The position numbers were made by a program, and so were the translations under genes. Below the pieces are notes generated by a model. It was not told the DNA's origin. It searched no databases and was given only the letters and a program-made list of their open reading frames with translations. From assembly GCF_018499875.1 (NCBI RefSeq), contig NZ_JAHBAY010000006.1:372001-436000 (forward strand): a DNA stretch of 64,000 nucleotides, read 5' to 3'. This DNA comes from Kineosporia corallincola (GTDB lineage: Bacteria; Actinomycetota; Actinomycetes; Actinomycetales; Kineosporiaceae). Numbering within the stretch: the stretch's first letter is position 1; the number at the start of each line of letters is the position of its first letter. Shown here piece by piece: positions 6,141-13,991 of this stretch.

Positions 6141-7997
6141 GTGAGCCAACGTCGTCAACCGAACCGGCGCCGCACCGTCGCGGTCGCCGCGGGGATCGCC
6201 CTGACCGGCAGCATCGCCGCGACCGGTGCCGCCTTCGCGGTGAACAGCAGCAGCGCCACCACCACCGCGTCCACCGCCGCCACCAGCACCAAGACCACCG
6301 TGGCCGGTCACCAGCTGGAAACCCTGGGCCGGGGCGCGGTCAGCGTGCATTCCAGCACCGGCAACCTGGTCAGCTGGCGGCTGCTGGCGACGGACGCCTC
6401 CACCGCCTCGTTCGACGTGTACCGCGACGGCACCAAGATCAAGTCGGGCATCACCGGGTCGACGAACTACCTCGACAAGGGCGCCGCGGCCACCGCGAAA
6501 TACACGATCAAGACCGGCTCCGAGTCGGCCACGGCCACCAGCATGGCGAACGGCTACCTGCGCGTGCCGCTGAAGAAGCCGGCCGGCGGCACCAAGGGCG
6601 GCGTCGACTACACCTACACCGCCAACGACGCCTCGGTCGCCGACCTGGACGGCGACGGCGAGTACGAGATCGTGCTCAAGTGGGACCCGACCAGCTCCAA
6701 GGACAACTCGCAGTCCGGCTACACGGGCAACGTCTACGTCGACGCCTACGAGCTCGACGGCACCCGGCTGTGGCGCATCGACCTGGGCAAGAACATCCGC
6801 GCTGGAGCGCATTACACGCAGTTCCAGGCCTACGACTACGACGGTGACGGCAAGGCCGAGGTGGCGATGAAGACCGCCGACGGCACCGTCGACGGCAAGG
6901 GCACCACCATCGGCAGCGCCACCGCCGACTACCGCAACAGCAGCGGCTACGTGCTGACCGGCCCGGAATACCTCACCATGTTCAACGGCCAGACCGGTGC
7001 GGCCGCCTCCACCGTGGACTACACGCCCGCCCGCGGCACGGTGTCCAGCTGGGGTGACAGCTACGGCAACCGGGTCGACCGCTTCCTGGCCGGCACCGCC
7101 TATCTCAGCGGCAGCACGCCCAGCCTGATCGAGGCCCGCGGCTACTACACCCGCAGCGTCGTCACCGCCTGGGACTACAAGAACGGCAAGCTGACCCAGC
7201 GCTGGCAGTTCGACTCGAACAAGCAGACCACGCCGGCCGACTGGGCCGGGCAGGGCAACCACCAGCTGTCCGTGGCCGACGTCGACAGCGACGGCAAGGA
7301 CGAGATCATCTACGGCAGCATGGCTCTCGACGACACCGGCAAGGGCCTGTGGACGACGAAGCTGGGCCACGGCGACACCCTGCACGTGGGGGACCTGATC
7401 CCGAGCCGGGCCGGCCTGGAGGTCTACAAGGTCCGCGAGACCAAGGACAGCGGCCCGGCCGACTTCATCGCCGACGCCGCCACCGGCAAGATCATCAGCA
7501 AGTCGGCCAGCTGCGGCTGCGACACCGGCCGGGGCGTGGCCGAGGACATCTACGCGGGCAGCGCCGGCGCCGAGCAGTGGTCGTCGAGCGTCAGCGGGCT
7601 GCGCAACTCCAGCGGCACCGTGATCGGCAGCAAGCCCAGCTCCACCAACTTCCTGGTCTGGTGGGACGGCGACGCCTCGCGGGAGCTGCTCGACAGCAAC
7701 AAGATCAGCAAGTGGGCACCCACCGGCGAGACCCGCCTGCTCACCGCGGACGGCGTGCACTCGAACAACAGCACCAAGGCCACCCCGTCGCTGTCCGGCG
7801 ACATCCTGGGTGACTGGCGCGAAGAGGTGATCTGGCCGGAGACGGACGACACCGCCCTGCGCATCTACAGCACGCCGATCGAGACCTCCACCCGCATCAC
7901 CACCCTGATGCAGGACTCGCAGTACCGGGTGGCGGTCGCCTGGCAGAACACGGCCTACAACCAGCCGCCGCACCTGAGCTACGCGCTACAGAAGTAA
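6141..7997 (+). CDS. Secreted rhamnogalacturonan lyase (PL11)
   Basis: Start set at GTG 6141 with GAGGAAT upstream; a longer open frame to 5979 would bury the signal peptide. The 618-residue product opens with a twin-arginine-like or Sec signal ('RRQPNRRRTVAVAAG...ATGAAFA'), a Ser/Thr/Ala-rich stretch, then the PL11 beta-propeller ('LGRGAVSVHSSTGNLVSWRL', 'VADLDGDGEYEIVLKWD', 'YDYDGDGKAEVAMKTADG'). Several Asp-x-Asp-x-Asp-Gly loops fit the calcium sites known in YesW/YesX. It beta-eliminates the rhamnose-galacturonate backbone of pectin outside the cell. The sigma-factor gene follows by 21 nt, suggesting one transcript. Confidence 0.92.
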   Translation: MSQRRQPNRRRTVAVAAGIALTGSIAATGAAFAVNSSSATTTASTAATSTKTTVAGHQLETLGRGAVSVHSSTGNLVSWRLLATDASTASFDVYRDGTKIKSGITGSTNYLDKGAAATAKYTIKTGSESATATSMANGYLRVPLKKPAGGTKGGVDYTYTANDASVADLDGDGEYEIVLKWDPTSSKDNSQSGYTGNVYVDAYELDGTRLWRIDLGKNIRAGAHYTQFQAYDYDGDGKAEVAMKTADGTVDGKGTTIGSATADYRNSSGYVLTGPEYLTMFNGQTGAAASTVDYTPARGTVSSWGDSYGNRVDRFLAGTAYLSGSTPSLIEARGYYTRSVVTAWDYKNGKLTQRWQFDSNKQTTPADWAGQGNHQLSVADVDSDGKDEIIYGSMALDDTGKGLWTTKLGHGDTLHVGDLIPSRAGLEVYKVRETKDSGPADFIADAATGKIISKSASCGCDTGRGVAEDIYAGSAGAEQWSSSVSGLRNSSGTVIGSKPSSTNFLVWWDGDASRELLDSNKISKWAPTGETRLLTADGVHSNNSTKATPSLSGDILGDWREEVIWPETDDTALRIYSTPIETSTRITTLMQDSQYRVAVAWQNTAYNQPPHLSYALQK

Positions 7998-8018
7998 CCA
8001 CCACGAAGGAAGACCATC

Positions 8019-10013
8019 ATGGAAGAGGACGAACCGGGCCTGGTGCGCGACGCCCAGGCCGGTGACCACGCCGCCCTTCGGGAGCTCCTGGCCCGGTACG
8101 TCCCTCTGGTCTACAACCTCGTCGGCCGGTCGGTCAGCCGCCCGGCCGACGTGGAAGACGTGACGCAGGAGGCACTTCTGCGGATCGTGCGCGACCTGCC
8201 CGAGCTGGGCAGCCCGGCCAGCTTCCGGTCCTGGCTGGTCACCGTCACGGTGCACCAGATCGGCGACCACTTCCGCCGGCTCGGGGCCGAGCCGCTGATC
8301 CCGGTCGGGCCGGCCGAGCTCGAGCAGGTGGCCGAGAATGCCGAGCCAGGCATCGGTTTCGAAGACCTGGCGGTGCTCTGGTTCGACCTCCAGGGTCAGC
8401 ACCGCGAGCTGGTGAACGCCGGCCGCTGGCTCGACCAGGAACACCGCACCCTGCTGGCCCTGTGGTGGGAGGAGTGCGCCGGCCGGATCACCCGGGCCGA
8501 GATCGCCACCGCCCTGGAGGTGGGCGAGGCCCACACCGCGGTGCGCCTCCAGCGCATGCGGGAACAGCTCGAGCAGTGTCGCGTGGCCGAGGCCGCGCTC
8601 GACCGCGAGCCGCTGTGCACCGTGCTCGACGAGCTGGTGCACGACTGGGACGGCGAACCGAACCCGTTGTGGCGCAAGCGGATCACCCGGCACGTGCGCA
8701 CCTGCGTGGTCTGCCTGCGCGAGTCCGGTGACCAGCTCCCCGCCGCCCGCCTGTTCGCCGGCCTGCAACTCCTGCCGCTGCCCGCGGCCCTGGTCGCGGC
8801 CCTCGTCGCCCGGGACCTCCTCCCCGAGCACGCCTTGTTCACGGACGACGTGGAGCTGGTGGCCGAGCACCCGTCGTCCACCGGTTTCAACAAGGACGGC
8901 GGCACCTGGGGAACGGTGCGCTGGGCCGGCCGGATCGCCACGGTCACCACCGCCGCCACGCTGATGCTGTTCGCCGGCGGGTTTCTCTACGACGTCACCC
9001 AGACCCCGCGGGTGCGCACCGAGACCCGCAACGACGCAACCGCTCTCAGCGCTTCGATGGCCACCCAGGCGCCCTCCGCCACGGCGACACCGACCCCGAG
9101 CCCCACGCCCACCCCCGAGGCGAAGAAGACCACCACCCGCAAGGCTGCCAGAGCCACCGGAGCCGCGACCTCCACCGGCACCTGCTCCACCAACGGCTCC
9201 ACCGACCGCACCTGGGCCAGCTGGACCATGCCGAACTCCGGTGAGAACCTGCCGGACCAGCACGATTACACGGTGCGGGCGAACGGCACCGTGCTGGACG
9301 ACGTCACCTGCCTGGTCTGGCAGCAAGACGTCCCGCAGCAGCGCTACACCTTCGAGGCCGCCCAGAACTACTGCGCCGGGCTGGATCTCGCGGGTGGCGA
9401 CTGGCACCTGCCGACCCGGGTCGAGCTCACCTCGCTGATCGACACCACGCGCTCCGGCACCGCGATCGACCAGAAGGCCTTCCCGGGCACCCCGGTCGCG
9501 TTCTTCTGGACGTCGTCGCCCTGGGCCACCGCCCACGACCCGGCCTTCGCCTGGATCGTGAACTTCTACGAGGGCATCACCAGCAACGCCGCCGACCAGT
9601 CCGGCGAGTACGCGGTGCGCTGCGTGCAGTCGGCCGCCGGAAAGGGTTCACCGGACTACGAGATCAGCGACGGCCAGGTGGAAGACCCGGGCACCGGCCT
9701 GGTCTGGCAGCGCGCCACCGGCCCGGCGATGTCGGCGCAGAAGGCCACCTCCTACTGCGCCGGCCTGACGCTGGGTGGCGAGAAGTGGCGTCTGCCAGGG
9801 GTTCAGGAGCTGGCCACGCTGGTCGACGAGACGATCGTCGGCCCGGCGATCGACCGGGACGCCTTCCCGGACACCCCGGCCCGCGACCACTACTGGTCGG
9901 CGAACCAGGCTGCCCCGGAAGACGGCGCCCGCTGGGCCCTCAGCTACGACGACGGCTACACCAACTACCGCGACCTGTCCGAGGCCGTGGTGCGCTGCGT
10001 GCGCTCGGCCTGA
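8019..10013 (+). CDS. ECF sigma factor fused to a zinc-finger, membrane segment and two DUF1566 domains
   Basis: 664 residues. Residues 8-90 are sigma region 2 ('RPADVEDVTQEALLRIVRDL', 'FRSWLVTVTVHQIGDHFRR'); 135-190 are region 4 (helix-turn-helix, 'RAEIATALEVGEAHTAVRLQ'). His225-x3-Cys229-x2-Cys232 matches the HxxxCxxC of zinc-binding anti-sigma domains. A single hydrophobic helix (about 305-324) and a Thr/Pro linker follow, then two DUF1566/Lcl-like domains (about 390-545 and 550-664), each with 'DWHLPTRVEL'-type and 'WTSS/YWSANQ' motifs. The layout suggests a one-piece sensor: outside domain, membrane, built-in anti-sigma, sigma. It lies 21 nt after the pectin lyase and may control it. Its stop is 1 nt from that of the convergent P450. 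Confidence 0.88.
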   Translation: MEEDEPGLVRDAQAGDHAALRELLARYVPLVYNLVGRSVSRPADVEDVTQEALLRIVRDLPELGSPASFRSWLVTVTVHQIGDHFRRLGAEPLIPVGPAELEQVAENAEPGIGFEDLAVLWFDLQGQHRELVNAGRWLDQEHRTLLALWWEECAGRITRAEIATALEVGEAHTAVRLQRMREQLEQCRVAEAALDREPLCTVLDELVHDWDGEPNPLWRKRITRHVRTCVVCLRESGDQLPAARLFAGLQLLPLPAALVAALVARDLLPEHALFTDDVELVAEHPSSTGFNKDGGTWGTVRWAGRIATVTTAATLMLFAGGFLYDVTQTPRVRTETRNDATALSASMATQAPSATATPTPSPTPTPEAKKTTTRKAARATGAATSTGTCSTNGSTDRTWASWTMPNSGENLPDQHDYTVRANGTVLDDVTCLVWQQDVPQQRYTFEAAQNYCAGLDLAGGDWHLPTRVELTSLIDTTRSGTAIDQKAFPGTPVAFFWTSSPWATAHDPAFAWIVNFYEGITSNAADQSGEYAVRCVQSAAGKGSPDYEISDGQVEDPGTGLVWQRATGPAMSAQKATSYCAGLTLGGEKWRLPGVQELATLVDETIVGPAIDRDAFPDTPARDHYWSANQAAPEDGARWALSYDDGYTNYRDLSEAVVRCVRSA

Positions 10014-10014
10014 C

Positions 10015-11292
10015 CTACCCGAGCCGCACCGGCAGGGTGGAGCAGCTGTTCGAGAACAGCGACGGAATCGGCACCAGGGTGTCCGGGTCCACGGCTAGCT
10101 CGATGCCGGGGTACCGCTCGAACACCGCCGGGATGGCCAGGTTTCCCTCCATCCGGCCGAGCGCCGCGCCCACGCAGACGTGTGCCCCGCCGCCGAAGGC
10201 CAGGTTCTTGCGCTGGGTGCGGGTGATGTCGAAGACCTCGGCGTCGTCACCGTGCTGCTTCTTGTCCCGGCCCACCGCGCTGTAGGGCGCCATGATCGCC
10301 TCGCCCCGGGGGATCGTCACCCCGGCCACCACGACGTCTTCCAGCGGGTAGCGGAACGGGAAGTTGCCGATCGGGGCGTCCCAGCGCAGCGTCTCCTCCA
10401 CCACGCCCGCCCAGGTGCGGGGGCCGCCCGCCACCGCGATCGCCCGCTGCTTGGGATGCGTGCACAGGGCCCGGACGGCGTTGGTGATCAGGGCCACCGT
10501 GGTCTCCTGGCCGGCCCCGAGCATGATCAGGATGGTGGCGACCAGCTCCTCCTCGCTGAGCGCCTCCGGGTCTTCGTCGCGGGCCTCGATCAGGGCGCTG
10601 GTCAGGTCGGTGCCCGGGTTCTCCCGCCGGTACCGCACCTGCTCGGCCAGCAGCCCGTACAGCGCCATCTGGCTGGCCAGCACCTGTTCGGGCGTCAGGT
10701 CGGAGCGGAACACGTTGTCCATCTCCGCCTTCAGCTTCCCGCGGTTCTCCTCGGGGATGCCCAGCAGCTCCGAGATCACCAGCACCGGCACCACGTCGGA
10801 GTAGTGCTTGCGCAGGTCGACCACCCCGTCGGCGTCGGCGTGCGAGGGCAGCGCGTCGAGCAGCTCGTTCACGATCTGCTCCACCCGCGGGCGCAGCGCC
10901 TCCACCCGGCGCGGGGTGAGCGTGGAGGTGACCAGCCGACGCAGCCGCTTGTGCTCGGAACCGTCGGCGGTGAGCATGTTCGTCACCTTGACCATGCCGA
11001 TCAGCGGCCAGTCGTTGCCCACGTGACCGGACCGGATGTCGTTCCAGTTCTGCCAGTTCTTGCTCTGCCGCGGATCGTTGATCAGCTCGTTCAGCAGCGC
11101 GTGATCGGTGATGCTCCAGGCGATCACGTCACCCGGCAGCTTCACCCGCACCACCGGCCCGAGTTCGCGCAACCGGGCCGCTTCACCCTGGTGGTCCCGG
11201 CCGGCCGGATCGAGCTCGACCAGGGGCACGCTGTCCGGATCGACAAGTGGATCGACAAGCGGATCGACGCTGAGAGGGGCGGTTTCGGACAC
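10015..11292 (-). CDS. Cytochrome P450, CYP154-like, last gene of the conservon
   Basis: Start at GTG 11292 with a strong AGGAGG site; an in-frame start at 11322 lacks one. The 425-residue product has all P450 landmarks: I-helix 'MLGAGQETTV', K-helix Glu-x-x-Arg in 'VEETLRWDAP', and haem-thiolate loop 'FGGGAHVCVG'. In Streptomyces, conservons often end with a CYP157 gene followed by a CYP154 gene; the order here is the same, so I take this as the CYP154 member. It hydroxylates an unknown small molecule using ferredoxin-supplied electrons. No ferredoxin gene is adjacent. The CYP family name rests on context and general look, not on a score. Confidence 0.9.
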   Translation of the reverse strand: MSETAPLSVDPLVDPLVDPDSVPLVELDPAGRDHQGEAARLRELGPVVRVKLPGDVIAWSITDHALLNELINDPRQSKNWQNWNDIRSGHVGNDWPLIGMVKVTNMLTADGSEHKRLRRLVTSTLTPRRVEALRPRVEQIVNELLDALPSHADADGVVDLRKHYSDVVPVLVISELLGIPEENRGKLKAEMDNVFRSDLTPEQVLASQMALYGLLAEQVRYRRENPGTDLTSALIEARDEDPEALSEEELVATILIMLGAGQETTVALITNAVRALCTHPKQRAIAVAGGPRTWAGVVEETLRWDAPIGNFPFRYPLEDVVVAGVTIPRGEAIMAPYSAVGRDKKQHGDDAEVFDITRTQRKNLAFGGGAHVCVGAALGRMEGNLAIPAVFERYPGIELAVDPDTLVPIPSLFSNSCSTLPVRLG

Positions 11293-11355
11293 GGTGGGCC
11301 TCCTGCCGAAGTGACTTGCCAATGAGACCGGGCTCTTCCGTGGGCCCGGCCGGAC

Positions 11356-12615
11356 TCAGGCCCCGGCGCGTGCCAGGGGCGGATCGGCGATCACCGTGGA
11401 GAACTCGACCGGCAGCGCCGTCGGCACCCTGGTCCAGGGCGAGGGCAGCCAGGTGAGTTCTTCCGCGGGAATGCTCAGGTGCACGTCGGGCAGCTGATTG
11501 AGCACCGTCCCGACCGCCGTGCGCACGATCACCCGGGCCGGCACCCGGGCCGGGCAGGAGTGCGGGCCGGCCGCGAACGACAGGTGCGCCCGGTTGAACG
11601 GCTCGGCCACCGGGCCGTTGCCGGTCTGCATCAGCGGGTCGTCCACCACGGCGCCCAGACCGAGCACCAGCACGTCGCCCCGGCGGATGCTCTGACCGCC
11701 GAGTTCGCAGTCCTGCAAGGCATACCGGGCCGGCATCACGTTCATCGGCGGTTCCCGCCAGAGCGCCTCGTCCAGCGCGTCGTCCACCCCCAGACTGCCG
11801 CCGCGCAGCTGCGCGGAGAACCGCGGGTCGGTCAGCAGCAGGCGCAGGGTGTGCGCGATCCAGGAGGTCATGGTCTCGTTGCCGGCGCCGATCAGTGGCA
11901 CCAGCGACTGCACCCGCTCCTCGTCGCCGTGCAGGGCCTCGTGCGCCACGATCACACCGGTCACGTCGTTGACCGGGTTCAGTTTCCGGCTCTGCACCAG
12001 GTCGATCAGGATCTCGTCGAACCGCCGGTCACCGGCCTGGGAGTTCTCCTGGCTGCCGAACAGCGCGGCCAGGGCCCGGCGCAGTTCCTGGCCGCCCTCC
12101 CGGTCCAGCCCGAACAACGTGGCCAGGGCCAGGGTCGGGATGATCGCCGCGTACTCGCCGATCAGGTCGGCGCTGCCGCGTTCGGAGAACTGAGCGATCA
12201 GGTCGGTGCACAGCGCCTCCACCTCGCGGCGGATCGCCCGCTGGTCGATGGTGGCGATGCCCTCGTCCACCGGACGGCGCAGCCGGCGGTGCTCGTCCCC
12301 GTCGGCCTGGAACAGGTTGGGGCGCCAGCCCATCATCGGCAGCAGCCCCGAATCCGGCGCCACCACACCGTCGTTCAGATCGCGCCAGTTGCGGGCGTCG
12401 TGGCTGAACAGCCTTTCGTCCCGGGTCACGGCGAGCAGCTCGCGGTAGCCCATCACCAGCCAGGCCTGCACGCCGGGTTCCAGCTCGACCAGGGCCACCG
12501 GCCCCTGCTCGTCACGCAGGCGGCGGAACACCACGCGGTGGTCGGGGGCGGCCGTGGCGGAGATCAGCGGGGTCGCGCCGGCGTGCGCCGGGCAACCCGG
12601 AGGGGGTGTGGTCAC
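11356..12615 (-). CDS. Cytochrome P450 lacking the ExxR motif, CYP157-like
   Basis: 419 residues. The I-helix ('LIGAGNETMTS') and haem loop ('FAAGPHSCPA', cysteine ligand present) are clear. The K-helix reads 'DEALWREPP', so the residue three after Glu is Trp, not the near-universal Arg. CYP157 enzymes of Streptomyces coelicolor are known for the same change (Glu-Gln-Ser-Leu-Trp). Its GTG start overlaps the GTPase stop as GTGA, so it is coupled to the conservon. Catalytic activity of such P450s is uncertain; it may act with, or modulate, the CYP154-like partner downstream. Confidence 0.9.
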   Translation of the reverse strand: MTTPPPGCPAHAGATPLISATAAPDHRVVFRRLRDEQGPVALVELEPGVQAWLVMGYRELLAVTRDERLFSHDARNWRDLNDGVVAPDSGLLPMMGWRPNLFQADGDEHRRLRRPVDEGIATIDQRAIRREVEALCTDLIAQFSERGSADLIGEYAAIIPTLALATLFGLDREGGQELRRALAALFGSQENSQAGDRRFDEILIDLVQSRKLNPVNDVTGVIVAHEALHGDEERVQSLVPLIGAGNETMTSWIAHTLRLLLTDPRFSAQLRGGSLGVDDALDEALWREPPMNVMPARYALQDCELGGQSIRRGDVLVLGLGAVVDDPLMQTGNGPVAEPFNRAHLSFAAGPHSCPARVPARVIVRTAVGTVLNQLPDVHLSIPAEELTWLPSPWTRVPTALPVEFSTVIADPPLARAGA

Positions 12616-13214
12616 TGGGCGAACTCCCGGCGCGGGTCGTGGGTGGCGACGTACTCGACCAGGGCCAGCAGCGCCCCGGCCGAGGAGGACCGGTCACGGG
12701 CGTCGCACTCCACCACCGGGGTCTCGGGCAGCAGGTCGAGCGCGCCACGCACCTGGTCGAGGGTGACGGCGGGGCCGTCCGGGAAGCGGTTCACCGCCAC
12801 CGCGAACGGCAGCTCGCGTTCCTCCAGCTGCTCCAGGACGTCGAAACTCTGCTCCAGGCGCCGCACGTCGACGAGCACCAGCACCCCGATGGCGCCGACG
12901 GCCAGGTCGGTCCACAGGTCCCAGAACCGCCGCTGGCCGGGCGCCCCGAACAGGTAGAGCACCAGTTCCGGGTTGATGGTGATGCGGCCGAAGTCCATGG
13001 CCACGGTGGTGGTGGTCTTCTCGCTGCCGGCACCCAGCTCGTCCACGCCGACACCGGCCTCGGTCATCACCTCCTCGGTGCGCAGCGGGGTGATCTCGCT
13101 GACCGAGCCGACCAGGGTGGTCTTGCCCACGCCGAACGCACCGACGACGAGGATCTTGGCCGAGCGGGACACCGTGTCGGGAAGGTAGCGGTCAGCGGAT
13201 CCCGCGGAGACCAT
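12612..13214 (-). CDS. cvnD: Conservon GTPase CvnD
   Basis: Start at ATG 13214 with AGGAGG; it overlaps the end of cvnC by 23 nt. The 200-residue protein has a P-loop 'GAFGVGKTTLV', a switch region with 'TVAMDFG', 'LFGAPGQRRFWDLW' in place of the usual DxxG motif, and 'AVNRFPD' for guanine recognition. This is the Ras-like/MglA-like GTPase type found in every conservon. In Streptomyces, conservon products form a membrane-bound complex likened to eukaryotic G-protein systems; CvnD is the nucleotide switch. Confidence 0.93.
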   Translation of the reverse strand: MVSAGSADRYLPDTVSRSAKILVVGAFGVGKTTLVGSVSEITPLRTEEVMTEAGVGVDELGAGSEKTTTTVAMDFGRITINPELVLYLFGAPGQRRFWDLWTDLAVGAIGVLVLVDVRRLEQSFDVLEQLEERELPFAVAVNRFPDGPAVTLDQVRGALDLLPETPVVECDARDRSSSAGALLALVEYVATHDPRREFAQ

Positions 13215-13581
13215 GCAGCACCTCCTGAAGAAGCTGGGAGTCGGGAGCGGCCTGCCGGGGCGCACCGGAGCGCGCGGTCAGGTAGCCGGCGTCGATCAGG
13301 TCCGACGCGAGCACGCTGACCAGGCTGACCGGAAGGTCGAGGTGGGCGGCCGCCTCGACCAGCGAGAGCAGCCGCCCGCACATCCGGACCAGGGCCCGTT
13401 CCTCGCGGGAGGCCGTGACCGGCAGCTCCCGGGTCGGGTCGGGCGCGATCAGCAGCGTCTCCACGCCGACCGTGTTCCGGGTGGCCCGGGCACGACCCCG
13501 GGTGATGACGTAGGGCCGTAATGGCCGGGCACCGAACGGCTGGCTGAACTGGTGGCGGTCTGGTTCCCCAGACCCGCTCAC
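13192..13581 (-). CDS. cvnC: Conservon DUF742 protein CvnC
   Basis: 129 residues, the usual CvnC length. The DUF742 signature is present: 'RPYVITRGR' near the N-terminus and 'LPVSLVSVLASDLIDAGYL', a winged-helix-like region, near the C-terminus. It starts at a GTG overlapping the cvnB stop (GTGA). CvnC is thought to link the kinase-like and GTPase parts of the complex, but its exact role is not settled. Confidence 0.92.
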   Translation of the reverse strand: MSGSGEPDRHQFSQPFGARPLRPYVITRGRARATRNTVGVETLLIAPDPTRELPVTASREERALVRMCGRLLSLVEAAAHLDLPVSLVSVLASDLIDAGYLTARSGAPRQAAPDSQLLQEVLHGLRGIR

Positions 13582-13991
13582 GGTGCGTCCTGCCGCGCGG
13601 GGCTGCTCAGGTTCTCGGCGCCGATCTTCAGCACCTGGGCCTGCATCGCCCGGGCCACCGCGCGCGGGTCCACCACCGGGTCGGCGACCACGGCCAGGTG
13701 GGCACCGTCGGCGCTGCGCAGGAACAGGAAACCGCCCTCGAACTCGATCATCTGGTGCCGCACCGCGCCGTCGCCGGTGCCGAACTCCGCGCCCAGGGCA
13801 CGGCCCAGCGACTGGAGTCCGGAGCAGGTGGCGGCCAGGCGCTCGGCACGGTCGCGGCCCAGGCCGGCGGAACCGGCCAGGAGCAGGCCGTCCACGCTGA
13901 AGACGACCACGTCCCGCACCCCTGGAACGACACTCACCTCGGCGATCATCCAGCCACGGTCGTTCTGACGGTTCTTCTGCGGGTCGCTCAT
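13578..13991 (-). CDS. cvnB: Conservon roadblock/LC7 protein CvnB
   Basis: 137 residues forming one roadblock/LC7 domain ('VPGVRDVVVFSVDGLLLAGS', 'RDRAERLAATCSGLQSLGRA', 'GGFLFLRSADGAHLAVVAD'). Roadblock proteins of the MglB type regulate small Ras-like GTPases; here the partner is the GTPase two genes down. The ATG overlaps the cvnA stop as ATGA. Confidence 0.93.
   Translation of the reverse strand: MSDPQKNRQNDRGWMIAEVSVVPGVRDVVVFSVDGLLLAGSAGLGRDRAERLAATCSGLQSLGRALGAEFGTGDGAVRHQMIEFEGGFLFLRSADGAHLAVVADPVVDPRAVARAMQAQVLKIGAENLSSPARQDAP

Noticed and set aside
5946-7973. A 675-codon frame antisense to the rhamnogalacturonan lyase
   Set aside because: The sense strand encodes a full PL11 enzyme with signal peptide. 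The antisense product is a Val/Gly/Arg/Ala-rich shadow.
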